Positions 38,801 to 47,007 of a stretch of DNA of 47,007 bases are shown here, piece by piece. A model generated the notes under the pieces. That model saw only the letters and a program-made list of their open reading frames with translations. It searched no databases and was not told the origin of the DNA. The stretch lies in the NCBI GenBank assembly GCA_019695115.1, contig JAIBAP010000046.1:1-47007 (forward strand), in the 5' to 3' direction. This DNA comes from Caldilineales bacterium. GTDB lineage: Bacteria; Chloroflexota; Anaerolineae; J102. A program made the position numbers and the translations under genes. Within the stretch, counting starts at the first letter, position 1; each line of letters opens with the position of its first letter.

Positions 38801-40022
38801 GGCCACCGGCCACCAATTCCTCTACGACCAGTTCTTCGAGTCGCTGGTCTACGACGGCGAGACCCAGATCGGCCCCCTGACCGTGAACAGCAAACGCTCG
38901 CTGTTCGAGAGCCACAGCCTGTTCAAGGACCTGCTGGACACCTACGTGCTCTTCGGCGACCCGGCCCTGGTCGTCAACACCCCCCGCCCCGACGTAGCCA
39001 TCACCAAGACCGTGGAACCGTCGGGTACGGTGGCGCCGGGCGACCCCATCACCTACACCCTGACCTATACCAACGTCGGCCAGCTCGACGCCCCCGATGT
39101 CGTCATCACCGACATCCTCCCCAGCCAACTCCAGAACCCCAGCTTCAGCAGCAATCCCCCGTTGACAGCAGACCCTGGATCCCCCTACATCTGGCAGGTC
39201 GGGCTGCTGACGCCAGGCGCCGGCGGTACGATCACCATCCACGCCACCGTCGATCCGAACACTCCCGCCGGCGGCCAGATCGTCAACACCGCTCGCATCG
39301 ACACCAGCGGCGATGACGCCAACCTCAACAACAACGAAGCGACCGTAACCACGCCGGTGGCCGCATCGATCACGCTCGGCGGCAAGACCTGGTATGATGT
39401 CAACGGCAACGGCCTCCGTGAAGGCAGCGAGACCCTGCCCGTCGCCAATGTCCCCATCTCGGTGACACGTCTCAGCACCGGCCAGGTCTTCACCACCCAA
39501 ACGAATCCGAACGGCGACTGGCAGATCACCGGCCTGCCGCCCGGAACCTACCAGATCGGCAGCGCCCTGCCGCCCTTCCTGGCCCGCACGACCCCCTCAA
39601 CGCTTGCTGCCACCGTTGCTGGCGGCGGCTCGGCAACCAACCTTGACTTCGGCTTCATCTCCCCCACCGCCGTCGATCTTGTCGCCTTCACGGCCCGGCT
39701 GGAACCGCAAGGAGCGGAGATTGCCTGGCAGACCAGGTCGGAACAGGGCGTGGTTGGGTTCTATCTCTGGCGCAGCGCCAACGCCGAGGCGCAGGGCGAA
39801 CGCATCAGCGACCTGATCCCGGCCGGCGGCGAAGCCGAAGGCGCAGCTTATCGCTTTACCGATAGCCTGGTGCACGACGCCCACTGGTACTACCGCTTGG
39901 AGGCAGTGCCTGCCTCTGGCGCCAGCCAGTTCTTTGGCCCGGTGGAGCTTGCACCCGGTGATGGCGCTGCTGGTTCGCAGAAGGTGTTCTTTGGCCTGGT
40001 GTTGCGAAGGGCCAGACCCTGA
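35877..40022 (+). CDS. gingipain-type (C25) cysteine peptidase with an SdrD_B insertion and C-terminal surface modules
   Basis: A 1381-residue secreted peptidase. After a signal peptide (1 to about 25, AFG|AN) and a beta-rich pro/N-domain (to about 400), the C25 fold begins with YIIITHANF (about 405), FRTAVVDVQDIYDEF, AIRDFIFYA and VVLFGDGHYDF. It resumes with MPDLSLGRFPVNTVAEAQEM (802 on) and the catalytic dyad His907 (TYNGHSSKRTWGD) and Cys939 (LPMTCLEG), 32 residues apart, as in gingipains (33). In between (about 522-800) lie two SdrD_B-equivalents. Then follow a DUF11-like domain (about 1039-1150), one SdrD_B-like domain, a fibronectin-III-like domain like that of the giant protein, and the tail KVFFGLVLRRARP. 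ATG 35877 gives a proper signal peptide. Probably processes surface proteins; substrate unknown. Confidence 0.88.
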   Translation: MFRTRLFPLALALITLLVGLQPAFGANAAALPPAAPKVVPTISYKIITTGAGLYQVTHTNLTGAGFDPSGIDTDTFQLFNEGEEVAFFLYDGGDHSFDPGDYFLFYAEAKLTRYTNTSVYWFTANQASRLQPTSRDGTPGAAPLAPNFWRTLHFEQNKVYKSALPLSGEADRWYWIYFKACPTGDRTCNDTDGKKNSRSLTANLPAVSSSPHTATLSPVLRGQSNDFANPDHHFLTFVNGTQVGDTTFEGAISYTGNLSVNSALLVSGNNTIRFDIPADISGASNDGYINFFDITYLSDFAADANRLVFDGASGAWRYQVGNFTNANILAFDITNPKQPVMITGLAVSGGGPFSAAFESTSVLQAAGASANNSYYLVANPAWQTPTIIVDAISDLQSYANGADYIIITHANFMAQAQQLAAFRAAGNGFRTAVVDVQDIYDEFNGGLMSAEAIRDFIFYASHYWQPPRPQYVVLFGDGHYDFLNSLGSNEPIYMPPYLLGVDPFQGETAADNRFVDVFGDEQYDSDGDDTNTARNIAITNGIMNLAVDFGFHPIVLAQSEGTTTTAAEQSGDGRPAAATAQLQPNLVKAFGDTVWWDEDRDGVFDAEERGAPGVTVNLLQGGAVYLSQTTDANGGYSFEDIPSNDYQLEFVLPAGWSFTARNVGGPDCEIAHNDPAICDRYDSDPDLNTGLTDILTYVYPQQAQDNWDAGLVRPGTIGNLVWLDSDGDGLQDAGEAGIAGVLIELLQNNVVIDTASTDADGYYFFYDLPDGVYDVRVAGSNFGGGPLTGLFRSDWDQGFDLMPDLSLGRFPVNTVAEAQEMVNRTLAYQLNAPPGDWNQHIVFVSDNPDGAGDFYAHSNEVADNIWPYPSGVEKVYYQQTHATSTAAKAAIKAGIDAGALFVTYNGHSSKRTWGDQLWDTVDVDTLNNTTFPIFLPMTCLEGQYINPGFVSMGEKSVRTIGRGAVATFSPTGLGVATGHQFLYDQFFESLVYDGETQIGPLTVNSKRSLFESHSLFKDLLDTYVLFGDPALVVNTPRPDVAITKTVEPSGTVAPGDPITYTLTYTNVGQLDAPDVVITDILPSQLQNPSFSSNPPLTADPGSPYIWQVGLLTPGAGGTITIHATVDPNTPAGGQIVNTARIDTSGDDANLNNNEATVTTPVAASITLGGKTWYDVNGNGLREGSETLPVANVPISVTRLSTGQVFTTQTNPNGDWQITGLPPGTYQIGSALPPFLARTTPSTLAATVAGGGSATNLDFGFISPTAVDLVAFTARLEPQGAEIAWQTRSEQGVVGFYLWRSANAEAQGERISDLIPAGGEAEGAAYRFTDSLVHDAHWYYRLEAVPASGASQFFGPVELAPGDGAAGSQKVFFGLVLRRARP

Positions 40023-40103
40023 AAAGGTCTCGAAATCTTCTGGGTCTTGATCCCCATTTGCCAAAAGACCATAACTAAAGTAGCTTTCCGCCGTCAAGAG
40101 ATA

Positions 40104-40133
40104 TTGACCATCAGGTTTCGCATAAGCTATAGG
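40104..40133 (+). promoter_or_regulatory. sigma-70-type promoter for the 40194 gene
   Basis: TTGACC (40104-40109), 18-nt spacer, TATAGG (40128-40133). The start would be near 40140, giving a leader of about 54 nt with GAGGAG 8 nt before the ATG. Confidence 0.55.
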
Positions 40134-40193
40134 TGCGCGAAACCGCAACGGCCCTCGTCGTTTGCTGCGCGCCCTTCCTTGAGGAGAAGGACC

Positions 40194-43100
40194 ATGCGTC
40201 TCAGTCATTTCGTACAACGAACAAAAACCCGAGCTTTCGCCTATCGACGCCGCCTGCCGTGGGTTATGGCCGTGCTTGGCGTGGCGGCGATGACATTGGC
40301 CGGGATTATCGGCTTCCTGTCGCAGCCTGCCAGCGCCGGCGATGGCGACAGACCCCTGGAAGCCCGCTACTACGGCAGTTGTCAGGATGCCGACGGCTTG
40401 GGGTTGCTGGTGGCCGGCGATGGTCTCGACGGCGTCACCTCTGGTTCGGTGAATCTCACCGTCCCGGCCGGCAGCACCATCGTCGAAGCGTGGGCCTATT
40501 ACAACGGCGCCGACGATGGCAACCAGCCCGGCCCCAACCCCCTGATCGACAACGGCGACTTCGATGTCACCTTCAGCAACGGCATCAACACCGGTCCCCT
40601 GACGGCCAGCCTCAACGGCGGGCCGGCGCTGTGGACAGTCAACTATTGGAGCTACACCCATCGCGTCGATGTCAAGTCCTTCATCCTCACCGGCGCCCAC
40701 ACCTACACCCTCAGCGACGTCGACGCGCTCGATTTCTACAACAACGGCTGGGAATTGGTGGTGCTCTACTCGAACCCCACCCGCGACCCACACATGATCG
40801 CCGTAGCCGAAGGTCTGGACCTGGCCCAGGGCACCGGCGCGCCGCCCAGCGGCCCCGGCATCAAACCGCTCCTCTTCACCTTTGCCCCTGCCCCGCTTCC
40901 GCGCACCGCTGATCTGACCAGTGTGGTGGGCGGGATCACGGCCGGACAGTCGACTTCGCTGTTCTACCAGGTCGGTTCTGGCGCCCCGCCGGTCGGCGAC
41001 ATCTACGGCAGCGGCATCCTGCAGGCAGCCAGCCCCTTCCAGAGCGCCGAAGGCCCGGTGTGGGATTCCTACGATTGGAACGTCACCATCCCGGCCGGGG
41101 CCACCTGGCTGGTGGTGCAACTGCGTTCGGATAACGTCATCGCCCAGCCGGCGGCGCAGATGGAATGGGTCTTGCAGACCCTGCAAATGGTCGAGTCCTG
41201 CCCCTCGGCCCTGGGCGACTATGTATGGTACGACACCGATGCCGACGGCCTGCAAGATGTCGGCGAGCATGGCATCGACAACATCACCATCGACCTTTGG
41301 CTGGATGACGGCGACAACGTCCTCGATGCTGGCGACACCTTCATCGGCACCGAACCCACTGACTACGACGGCGGTTATCTCTTCACCGACCTGCTGCCGG
41401 GAACCTACATCGTCGATGTCACCGACGCCTTCGGCCATCTGCTGGTGCTCACGCACACCCTTGGCCCAGAGAGCAAACCCGACTACTTCGTAGTGACGAT
41501 CGGCGCCAACGAGACCTACCGCGATGCCGATTTCGGCTATGTGCGCGTGCCCACGGCTGGCAACGCCGTCGTCGGCGATACGGTCTGGTACGACTACGAC
41601 AACGACGGCGTGCAGGACCCCGGCGAACCGGGCATCCCCGGCGTCAGTGTGACTCTAATCGATGTCGGCGCCGATGGCATCCCAGGCACCGGCGATGATT
41701 TCGGCGTCTTCATCACCTCGACTACGTTCAACGGCCACTATCTGTTCCCCGATGTCCCCCCTGGCACGTACTATGTGGATGCCAGCGGCGGCGCGTTGGC
41801 GGGTTTGACCCCCTCCACCAACGCCCCCGACCCCACCGCACCCTTCACCGTCCAGGCCGGCGACCAATATCTCGACGCCGACATCGGCTACTACGATGGC
41901 AACCATCTGGAGCTCCTCGGCATCGTCGGCGACCTGGTCTTCCACGACAAGAACGGCGATGGCGTCTACAACGGCGGCGACCTGCCCATCCCCAGCGTCA
42001 GCGTCGATCTCATTCGCGATACTGACAACGACAGCATCTGGGATGCCAACGAACCGATCATCGCCACCGACACCACCGACCCCAACGGTAACTACCTGTT
42101 CACAGGGGTGCCGGCTGGGAACTATCTGGTGGTGGTCTCGGACACGCAGAACGTCCTTGATGACTACAGCATCGGTCCCCTGGGGCTGGCCAACACCAAC
42201 AACAACAGCCAGGCCCAACCCTACGATGTGACCCTGGTTGGTGGCGGCAGTGTGCTCGTTGCTGACTTCGGCTATGTCCAGGCGGGCACCCAGGGTCTGA
42301 CCGCCCTCATCGGCAGCCAGGTGTGGGTGGAATGGGACCAGGACGGCGTCTACGAGCCAGACGATGGCGAAATCGGCGTGGCCGGCGTCACGGTCGATCT
42401 GCTCGTCAACGGCCAGTTGGTCGAGCGCACCACCACCGGCGCCAGCGGCGACTATGTCTTCACCAGCCTCCCGGCCGGCGCCTATCAGATCGTCGTCAGC
42501 GACATCTACGGCATCCTCACCGGCTATGACCCCACCATCCTGGGCAATCCAACGCTGGACGACACCAACAAGAACATCACCACCCCTGCCACGCCCTATT
42601 CGCTCACCCTGGCCGATGGTGAATACAACCCGAAGGCCGACTTCGGTTACACAGCCGACGCCTCGATCTTGATCGATAAGACGCCCGACCTCCAGGTCAT
42701 CGCCGGCGGCGGCACAGCCACCTTCACCATCGCCGTCACCAACACCGGCAGCGTCACCCTGACCAACGTCACCGTCACCGACCCACTCGCCCCCGATTGC
42801 GACAGCTTCATCGGCACCCTGGGGCCTGGCCAGAGCACCAGCTACACCTGCACGGTAACGAATGTACTTGCCGGCTTCGACAATGTCGCCACCGTCACCG
42901 GCGAACCGCCCATCGGCCCGCCCGTCGAAGATGCCGATAACGGCGTCGTCATCCTGCAGAATACCCCGACGCCAACGCCGACGAGTACCCCGACGCCAAC
43001 GCCAACGAGTACACGGACGCCAACGCCGACGAACACACCGACGCCAACGCCAACGAACACACCGACGCCGACGCCAACCAACACACCGACCAACACCCCC

Positions 43101-44615
43101 ACCCGCACGCCGACGCCGACGAACACGCCGACCAATACACCCACGGCAACACCCACCCCGACGCCGACCAATACCCCGACGCCGACAAACACACCCACTG
43201 GGTCGCCGACGCCAACGCCAACCCCCACGAACACCCCCACGCGCACGCCGACGCCAACGCCGACCAATACGCCGACCAACACCCCCACCCCGACGCCGAC
43301 GCCGACCAATACCCCCACGCCCACGGCCACACCCACCGGCTCGCAGACGCCAACGCCAACGCCGACCAACACACCGACGGCCACACCCACCCCCACCAAC
43401 ACCCCCACACCCACGGCCACACCCACCGGCTCGCTGACCCCGACGCCGACGCCCACCAATACCCCCACCAACACGCCGACGCCGACCAATACCCCGACGC
43501 CGACGCCCACCAACACCCCCACCAACACGCCGACGCCGACCAACACCCCGACGCCGACGCCCACCAACACCCCCACTCGTACGCCGACGCCAACGCCCAC
43601 CAATACCCCGACGCGCACGCCAACGCCGACGAACACACCCACCGGCTTGCCGACCAATACGCCGACGCCGACCAACACCCCGACGCGCACGCCAACGCCG
43701 ACGAACACACCCACCGGCTTGCCGACCAATACGCCGACGCCGACCAACACCCCCACCCGCACGCCGACCCCCACCAGCCCCGCCACGGCCACCCCCACCC
43801 GCACGCCGTCGATCACCCCCACCGCCACACCGACATCGACCCTCCCCGGTTGCGTCGAGGGCCACAAGATCGATGATCTCCACGTCGGTCTGCCCAACTG
43901 GGAAATCCACGCCCGCCCGGCCAACAGCACCCAACCCCACCTGGTCACTTACACCGATGGCACCGGCTACTTCCGCTTCGACAACCTGACGCCCGGCGTG
44001 TGGACCTTCTGGGAAGTGATGAAAGAAGGCTGGCAGCCGGTGACGGCCGAAATGTTCAACGCCACCGTCCGGCCCGGCGACGACTGCATCTACATCCGCT
44101 TCAAGAACCGGCAGGCCACCCCCACCCCCACCCCCACCCGCGTCCTCACCCCCACCGCTACCGCCACCCGCGTGCCCAACGGCCTCTGGCTGCCGATCAT
44201 CGAGCGGCCGGGCGGCGTCTGTGTGGAGGGCCGCCTGCAGGTCACCGTCTTCGACACCTTCTACAGCTTCCAGCTCACGCCTGACGGCAACGTGAAGACC
44301 ATCCGGCCGCTGCCCTGGCAATCGCCGACGGTCTTCCGCCTCGTCAACTACAGCGGCCCTGTCACCTGGACGCAGTACCAGCCCATCTACTTCAAACAGG
44401 TCAACGGCTACGAATTCACCTATCCCGGTGGGCGCTCCGGCGAGACCTTCCGCCTCTGGGTCGAGACAGCCTGCGGCATCATCGTCGTCCAAACCGACAT
44501 CGACGATCCCACGCCCACGCCAACCCCACGCCCCGCGGCCACAGCCACCCCCACCCCCTCCGCCAGTCAGGCCAACAAAGTCTACCTCCCGGCCCTGAAC
44601 AGGAATCGTCCTTGA
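40194..44615 (+). CDS. large secreted modular protein: GD-type domain, one SdrD_B cassette, DUF11, long Thr/Pro linker, PWQSP domain
   Basis: A 1473-residue surface protein. Order: signal peptide (1-48, ending ASA); GD-type N-domain (about 49-337; [44 protein letters not shown]); four SdrD_B domains forming one A-B-C-D cassette (about 339-820); a DUF11-like domain (about 822-920; [19 protein letters not shown]); a Thr/Pro/Asn linker of about 300 residues; a CNA-B-like domain (about 1219-1305; GLPNWEIHA); the motif [13 protein letters not shown] (about 1328); the PWQSP domain (about 1372-1430); a short linker; and the tail [13 protein letters not shown]. The start is fixed by GAGGAG 8 nt upstream. 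It combines the modules of the giant protein and of the 22905 protein. Role inferred as a surface stalk or adhesin. Confidence 0.9.
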   Translation: MRLSHFVQRTKTRAFAYRRRLPWVMAVLGVAAMTLAGIIGFLSQPASAGDGDRPLEARYYGSCQDADGLGLLVAGDGLDGVTSGSVNLTVPAGSTIVEAWAYYNGADDGNQPGPNPLIDNGDFDVTFSNGINTGPLTASLNGGPALWTVNYWSYTHRVDVKSFILTGAHTYTLSDVDALDFYNNGWELVVLYSNPTRDPHMIAVAEGLDLAQGTGAPPSGPGIKPLLFTFAPAPLPRTADLTSVVGGITAGQSTSLFYQVGSGAPPVGDIYGSGILQAASPFQSAEGPVWDSYDWNVTIPAGATWLVVQLRSDNVIAQPAAQMEWVLQTLQMVESCPSALGDYVWYDTDADGLQDVGEHGIDNITIDLWLDDGDNVLDAGDTFIGTEPTDYDGGYLFTDLLPGTYIVDVTDAFGHLLVLTHTLGPESKPDYFVVTIGANETYRDADFGYVRVPTAGNAVVGDTVWYDYDNDGVQDPGEPGIPGVSVTLIDVGADGIPGTGDDFGVFITSTTFNGHYLFPDVPPGTYYVDASGGALAGLTPSTNAPDPTAPFTVQAGDQYLDADIGYYDGNHLELLGIVGDLVFHDKNGDGVYNGGDLPIPSVSVDLIRDTDNDSIWDANEPIIATDTTDPNGNYLFTGVPAGNYLVVVSDTQNVLDDYSIGPLGLANTNNNSQAQPYDVTLVGGGSVLVADFGYVQAGTQGLTALIGSQVWVEWDQDGVYEPDDGEIGVAGVTVDLLVNGQLVERTTTGASGDYVFTSLPAGAYQIVVSDIYGILTGYDPTILGNPTLDDTNKNITTPATPYSLTLADGEYNPKADFGYTADASILIDKTPDLQVIAGGGTATFTIAVTNTGSVTLTNVTVTDPLAPDCDSFIGTLGPGQSTSYTCTVTNVLAGFDNVATVTGEPPIGPPVEDADNGVVILQNTPTPTPTSTPTPTPTSTRTPTPTNTPTPTPTNTPTPTPTNTPTNTPTRTPTPTNTPTNTPTATPTPTPTNTPTPTNTPTGSPTPTPTPTNTPTRTPTPTPTNTPTNTPTPTPTPTNTPTPTATPTGSQTPTPTPTNTPTATPTPTNTPTPTATPTGSLTPTPTPTNTPTNTPTPTNTPTPTPTNTPTNTPTPTNTPTPTPTNTPTRTPTPTPTNTPTRTPTPTNTPTGLPTNTPTPTNTPTRTPTPTNTPTGLPTNTPTPTNTPTRTPTPTSPATATPTRTPSITPTATPTSTLPGCVEGHKIDDLHVGLPNWEIHARPANSTQPHLVTYTDGTGYFRFDNLTPGVWTFWEVMKEGWQPVTAEMFNATVRPGDDCIYIRFKNRQATPTPTPTRVLTPTATATRVPNGLWLPIIERPGGVCVEGRLQVTVFDTFYSFQLTPDGNVKTIRPLPWQSPTVFRLVNYSGPVTWTQYQPIYFKQVNGYEFTYPGGRSGETFRLWVETACGIIVVQTDIDDPTPTPTPRPAATATPTPSASQANKVYLPALNRNRP
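42961..43846 (+). repeat. Thr/Pro/Asn-coding low-complexity tandem repeat
   Basis: About 890 bp of ACGCCGACG/ACCAACACCCCC-type units encode a TPTPTNTPT linker in the 40194 gene. Longer tandem units are visible, for example a 72-bp period around 43641 and 43713 ([12 protein letters not shown] phrase). Copy number is likely to be unstable. Confidence 0.9.
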
Positions 44616-44663
44616 CCCGCTCCTCGCCTCAGCCCTCCCGCTGACCCTCCCATTCCCACAGGT

Positions 44664-44721
44664 GGGGTGTATGTCCACAACGGTGAGCACGCCGTTCAGG
44701 CATACACCCCATCGTCATTTT
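44664..44721 (+). terminator. nested hairpin with T-run after the 40194 gene
   Basis: An outer 10-bp stem (GGGGTGTATG / CATACACCCC) encloses an inner AACGG/CCGTT stem; a TTTTT run lies a few bases beyond (44717-44721). Likely terminator before the last gene. Confidence 0.6.
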
Positions 44722-44739
44722 TGCCGCTGGAATTGACCT

Positions 44740-47007
44740 ATGCCTCGCCCACATCCACTGTGGTCCCACCTCGGGCGGCCCCCATCCCGACTCCTCGGCG
44801 CCACCGCCCTGGCTGCGCTCGTCCTGGCTGCGCTCATGCTTTTCGTCTGGACGCCGGTGCGGGCAGGCGACAACGACAAACCGCTCGAGACCACCTATTT
44901 CGGCTCCTGCCAGGACGCGGCCGGGCTTGGCATCGTCATGGCCGGGGCCGGGCTTGATGGCAAGACGAGCAGCAGCCTGAGCATCGACGTGCCGGGGACA
45001 GTCATCTCGGCCTGGGTCTACTACAACGGCGCCGACAACGGCAACCTGCCCGGCGATAACCCCAGCCTCAACAACGGCGACTTTGCCGTCACCTTCGATG
45101 GCAACCCCCTCACCGCCACGCTGGCCGGCGGCCCGGCGCTGTGGACGCCTTCCACCTGGACCTATTTGTTTCGGGTCGAGGTCACGGCGCTGGTAGCGCC
45201 GGGGCCGGGCACCTACACCCTGGGCGGGGTAGACGCCTTCGACATCTACAACAACGGCTGGGAGCTGGTGGTGCTCTACGCCGACCCCGTCCGCCGGCCC
45301 CACCTGGTGGGTCTGGCCGAGGGCTTGGACCTGGCCCAAGGGGTAGGTGCACCGCCTAGCGGGCCGGGGATCAAACCCGCCGCCTTTGTCTTCGACCCCG
45401 CACCCATCGCCCGCACGGCCAGCCTGATCACAGCCGCAGGCGGGGCCAGCGCCGGCGCCAACAATTCGATCTACTTTCAAACTGGGACGGGCGCGCCGCC
45501 GCTCACCGACATCTACGGCACCGGCTCACTGCTGGCCGCCGACCCGCTGATGAGCAATGATGGCCCGGTGTGGGACACCTACGAGGCCAGCATCACCATC
45601 CCCGCCGGCGCCACCTACCTGGCCGTCCAGCTCAGTTCCGACATGCCCAACCCCGCCAGCCTGGAGTGGATCCTGCAATCGCTGGAAATGGAGCAGGAGT
45701 GCCCCGACCTGGCCACCTGGACACCGACCCCCACCGCGACCCCCGACGAGACGCCGACCCCTACCCCAACCGCCACCGAGGGGCCGTCACCCACCCCCAC
45801 CGACACCCCCACCGAGACGCCCACCCCTTCGGTCACACCTACCGCCACCGCCACCTTCACGCCTTCGCCCACCCCCACGGCCACCGCCACAGCCACCGCC
45901 ACAGTCACCTTCACGCCTTCGCCCACCGCCACTGTCACCGTCACACCCGGCGCCACAGCCACCGCCACCGGCACGCCCACACCCACGCCCACCCCAACCA
46001 CCTCAGCGACTGCCTCGGCGACGCCCATCCACACCATCACCCCCACACCCACCGTCACCCCCACCTCCGCCATCTGCACCAGCAACGACCCCTTCGAGCC
46101 GAACAACAGCCCGGCCCAGGCCATCGCCCTGCCGCCCGACGGCGCCCCCCACATGCTTGACTTCGGCCTGGCCAACGACCAGGACTGGTTCGTCTTCATG
46201 GCCGAGGCCAGCTCCACCTTCACCATCACCACCTCCAACCTGGGGCCTGGCACCGACACCGTCCTCTTCCTCTTCCAGCCGCCTAACTTCAACGAAGCCA
46301 ATGCCATCGCCGTGAGCGATGACTTTGGCGGCACCCTCGGCAGCCAGATTGTCTGGACCGCGCCCGCCGGCGGGCCGTTCTACTTCATGATCCGCGACTT
46401 CGCCAACGTGGGCAATTGCCACACCTATCAACTCACCTTCAGCCGCAACTACCGTCTCTTCTTGCCCATCATCCTGGGGCCGCAGCCACAGCCTACAGCC
46501 ACCCCCACCCCCACTTTCGGCCCCACCGCCACCCCCACCCCCACGCCGTCGCCCACGCGCACCGTCACCCCGTCGACTACGCCCACGCGCACCGCCACGG
46601 CCACGGCCATCCCCTCCGCCACCGCCACACCCACGCCCACCCGCACACCCACCGCCATCCCCACGGCCACCCCCACCCGCACACCCACGCCCACAGCCAC
46701 AGCTACCTTCACCTTCACCCCCACCGCCACCCGCACGGCCACGGCCATCCCCTCCGCCACGGCCACACCCACGCCCACCCGCACCCCCACCGCCATCCCC
46801 ACAGCCACCCCCACGCCAACGGCAACCTTCACCTTCACCCCCACCGCCACCCGGACGCCGACGGCCACCAACACCCCCACGCGCACAGCCACCCCCACGC
46901 CAACGGCAACCTTCACCTTCACCCCCACCGCCACCCGGACGCCGACGGCCACCAACACCCCCACACGCACAGCCACCCCCACGCCAACAACGACCTTCAC
47001 CTTCACC
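44740..47007 (+). CDS. secreted GD-type protein with PPC-like domain and Thr/Pro tails (partial, runs off the window)
   Basis: At least 756 residues, open to the window end. Signal peptide (1-42, ending VRA); GD-type N-domain (about 43-325; [55 protein letters not shown]), closest to that of the 40194 protein; a Thr/Pro linker (about 327-445); a pre-peptidase C-terminal (PPC)-like beta domain (about 447-567; [33 protein letters not shown]); the motif [11 protein letters not shown] (about 570); then a second Thr/Pro/Ala-rich region still open at 47007. A weak GGA precedes ATG 44740. The very similar GC-rich repeats make the minus strand open too, but the plus-frame domains are clear. Confidence 0.85.
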   Translation, partial: MPRPHPLWSHLGRPPSRLLGATALAALVLAALMLFVWTPVRAGDNDKPLETTYFGSCQDAAGLGIVMAGAGLDGKTSSSLSIDVPGTVISAWVYYNGADNGNLPGDNPSLNNGDFAVTFDGNPLTATLAGGPALWTPSTWTYLFRVEVTALVAPGPGTYTLGGVDAFDIYNNGWELVVLYADPVRRPHLVGLAEGLDLAQGVGAPPSGPGIKPAAFVFDPAPIARTASLITAAGGASAGANNSIYFQTGTGAPPLTDIYGTGSLLAADPLMSNDGPVWDTYEASITIPAGATYLAVQLSSDMPNPASLEWILQSLEMEQECPDLATWTPTPTATPDETPTPTPTATEGPSPTPTDTPTETPTPSVTPTATATFTPSPTPTATATATATVTFTPSPTATVTVTPGATATATGTPTPTPTPTTSATASATPIHTITPTPTVTPTSAICTSNDPFEPNNSPAQAIALPPDGAPHMLDFGLANDQDWFVFMAEASSTFTITTSNLGPGTDTVLFLFQPPNFNEANAIAVSDDFGGTLGSQIVWTAPAGGPFYFMIRDFANVGNCHTYQLTFSRNYRLFLPIILGPQPQPTATPTPTFGPTATPTPTPSPTRTVTPSTTPTRTATATAIPSATATPTPTRTPTAIPTATPTRTPTPTATATFTFTPTATRTATAIPSATATPTPTRTPTAIPTATPTPTATFTFTPTATRTPTATNTPTRTATPTPTATFTFTPTATRTPTATNTPTRTATPTPTTTFTFT
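45720..46063 (+). repeat. Thr/Pro/Ala-coding repeat, first linker of the 44740 gene
   Basis: Repeated ACCCCCACC/GCCACCGCC units encode a linker of TPTPTATP and TFTPSPT phrases between the GD-type and PPC-like domains. Confidence 0.85.
46490..47007 (+). repeat. Thr/Pro/Ala-coding tandem repeat with 84-bp units at the window end
   Basis: The tail of the last gene is repetitive; an 84-bp (28-codon) unit begins at 46801, again at 46885, and a third copy starts at 46969 and is cut by the window end. Phrases [15 protein letters not shown] recur. The array probably continues beyond the window. Confidence 0.85.

Noticed and set aside
40194-40340. Twin-arginine signal in the 40194 protein
   Set aside because: [10 protein letters not shown] lacks the SRRxFLK context; it fits a Sec signal with a basic n-region.
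41655-44690. Long minus-strand frames rich in Gly-Val or Gly-Arg opposite the Thr/Pro linkers
   Set aside because: They are the reverse complement of ACC/CCC-rich linker DNA and have no domains.
46449-47006. Minus-strand frame with Val-Gly repeats at the window end
   Set aside because: The plus frame continues from ATG 44740 through signal peptide, GD-type and PPC-like domains into this tail without a stop.

Overview
The window looks like chromosomal DNA from a Chloroflexota bacterium, probably an uncultured Anaerolineae- or Caldilineae-like lineage. The grounds are high GC content, secreted proteins with very long Thr/Pro-rich (TPTPT) linkers, many SdrD_B-like and DUF11-like surface modules, a MurF-Alr fusion and a proC-yggT pair. 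This is inferred from style and gene content; no rRNA or other phylogenetic marker is present, and I saw no tRNA, CRISPR array or intact insertion sequence.

Left part (1-22.6 kb): mostly housekeeping genes and small operons. It holds proC-yggT-lipoprotein (+); tag, a beta-class DNA methyltransferase and a small PD-(D/E)XK-like protein (-), possibly a restriction-modification unit; a small hypothetical with an HNH nuclease, a phosphodiesterase and rpiB (+); murF-alr (+); a zinc-ribbon membrane protein, an ECF sigma factor and its probable membrane anti-sigma partner (-); a 1484-residue Asp-box beta-propeller lipoprotein (-); a Yip1 / ABC ATPase / Ig-like / MacB-FtsX permease operon (+) that starts from a leaderless-type promoter; and rpiA-rpe (+). 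Intergenic gaps here carry short tandem repeats with a strict 7-bp period and a related dispersed inverted-repeat element.

Right part (22.6-47 kb): seven co-directional genes, six for secreted modular proteins and one for a degenerate receiver. Four of the secreted proteins (25433, 34744, 40194, 44740) share an uncharacterised beta-rich domain directly after the signal peptide, starting GDxDxxL. The 3054-residue protein at 25433 has four 140-residue DUF11-like repeats, then 17 SdrD_B-like domains arranged as four copies of a four-domain cassette plus one. The same cassette occurs once in the protein at 40194. A gingipain-type (C25) peptidase at 35877 keeps the His and Cys of the catalytic dyad, but its catalytic domain is interrupted by an out-of-register piece of an SdrD_B array. 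Most of these proteins carry a short K/Q-x-(Y/F)-(L/F)-P-hydrophobic-Arg motif, which in three of them lies at the extreme C-terminus.

Together the right half reads as a surface-structure locus: giant adhesin-like filaments, a dedicated protease and a small regulator. A C-terminal sorting signal processed by the C25 enzyme is the most interesting untested idea. The last gene runs off the window inside a Thr/Pro-rich tail.
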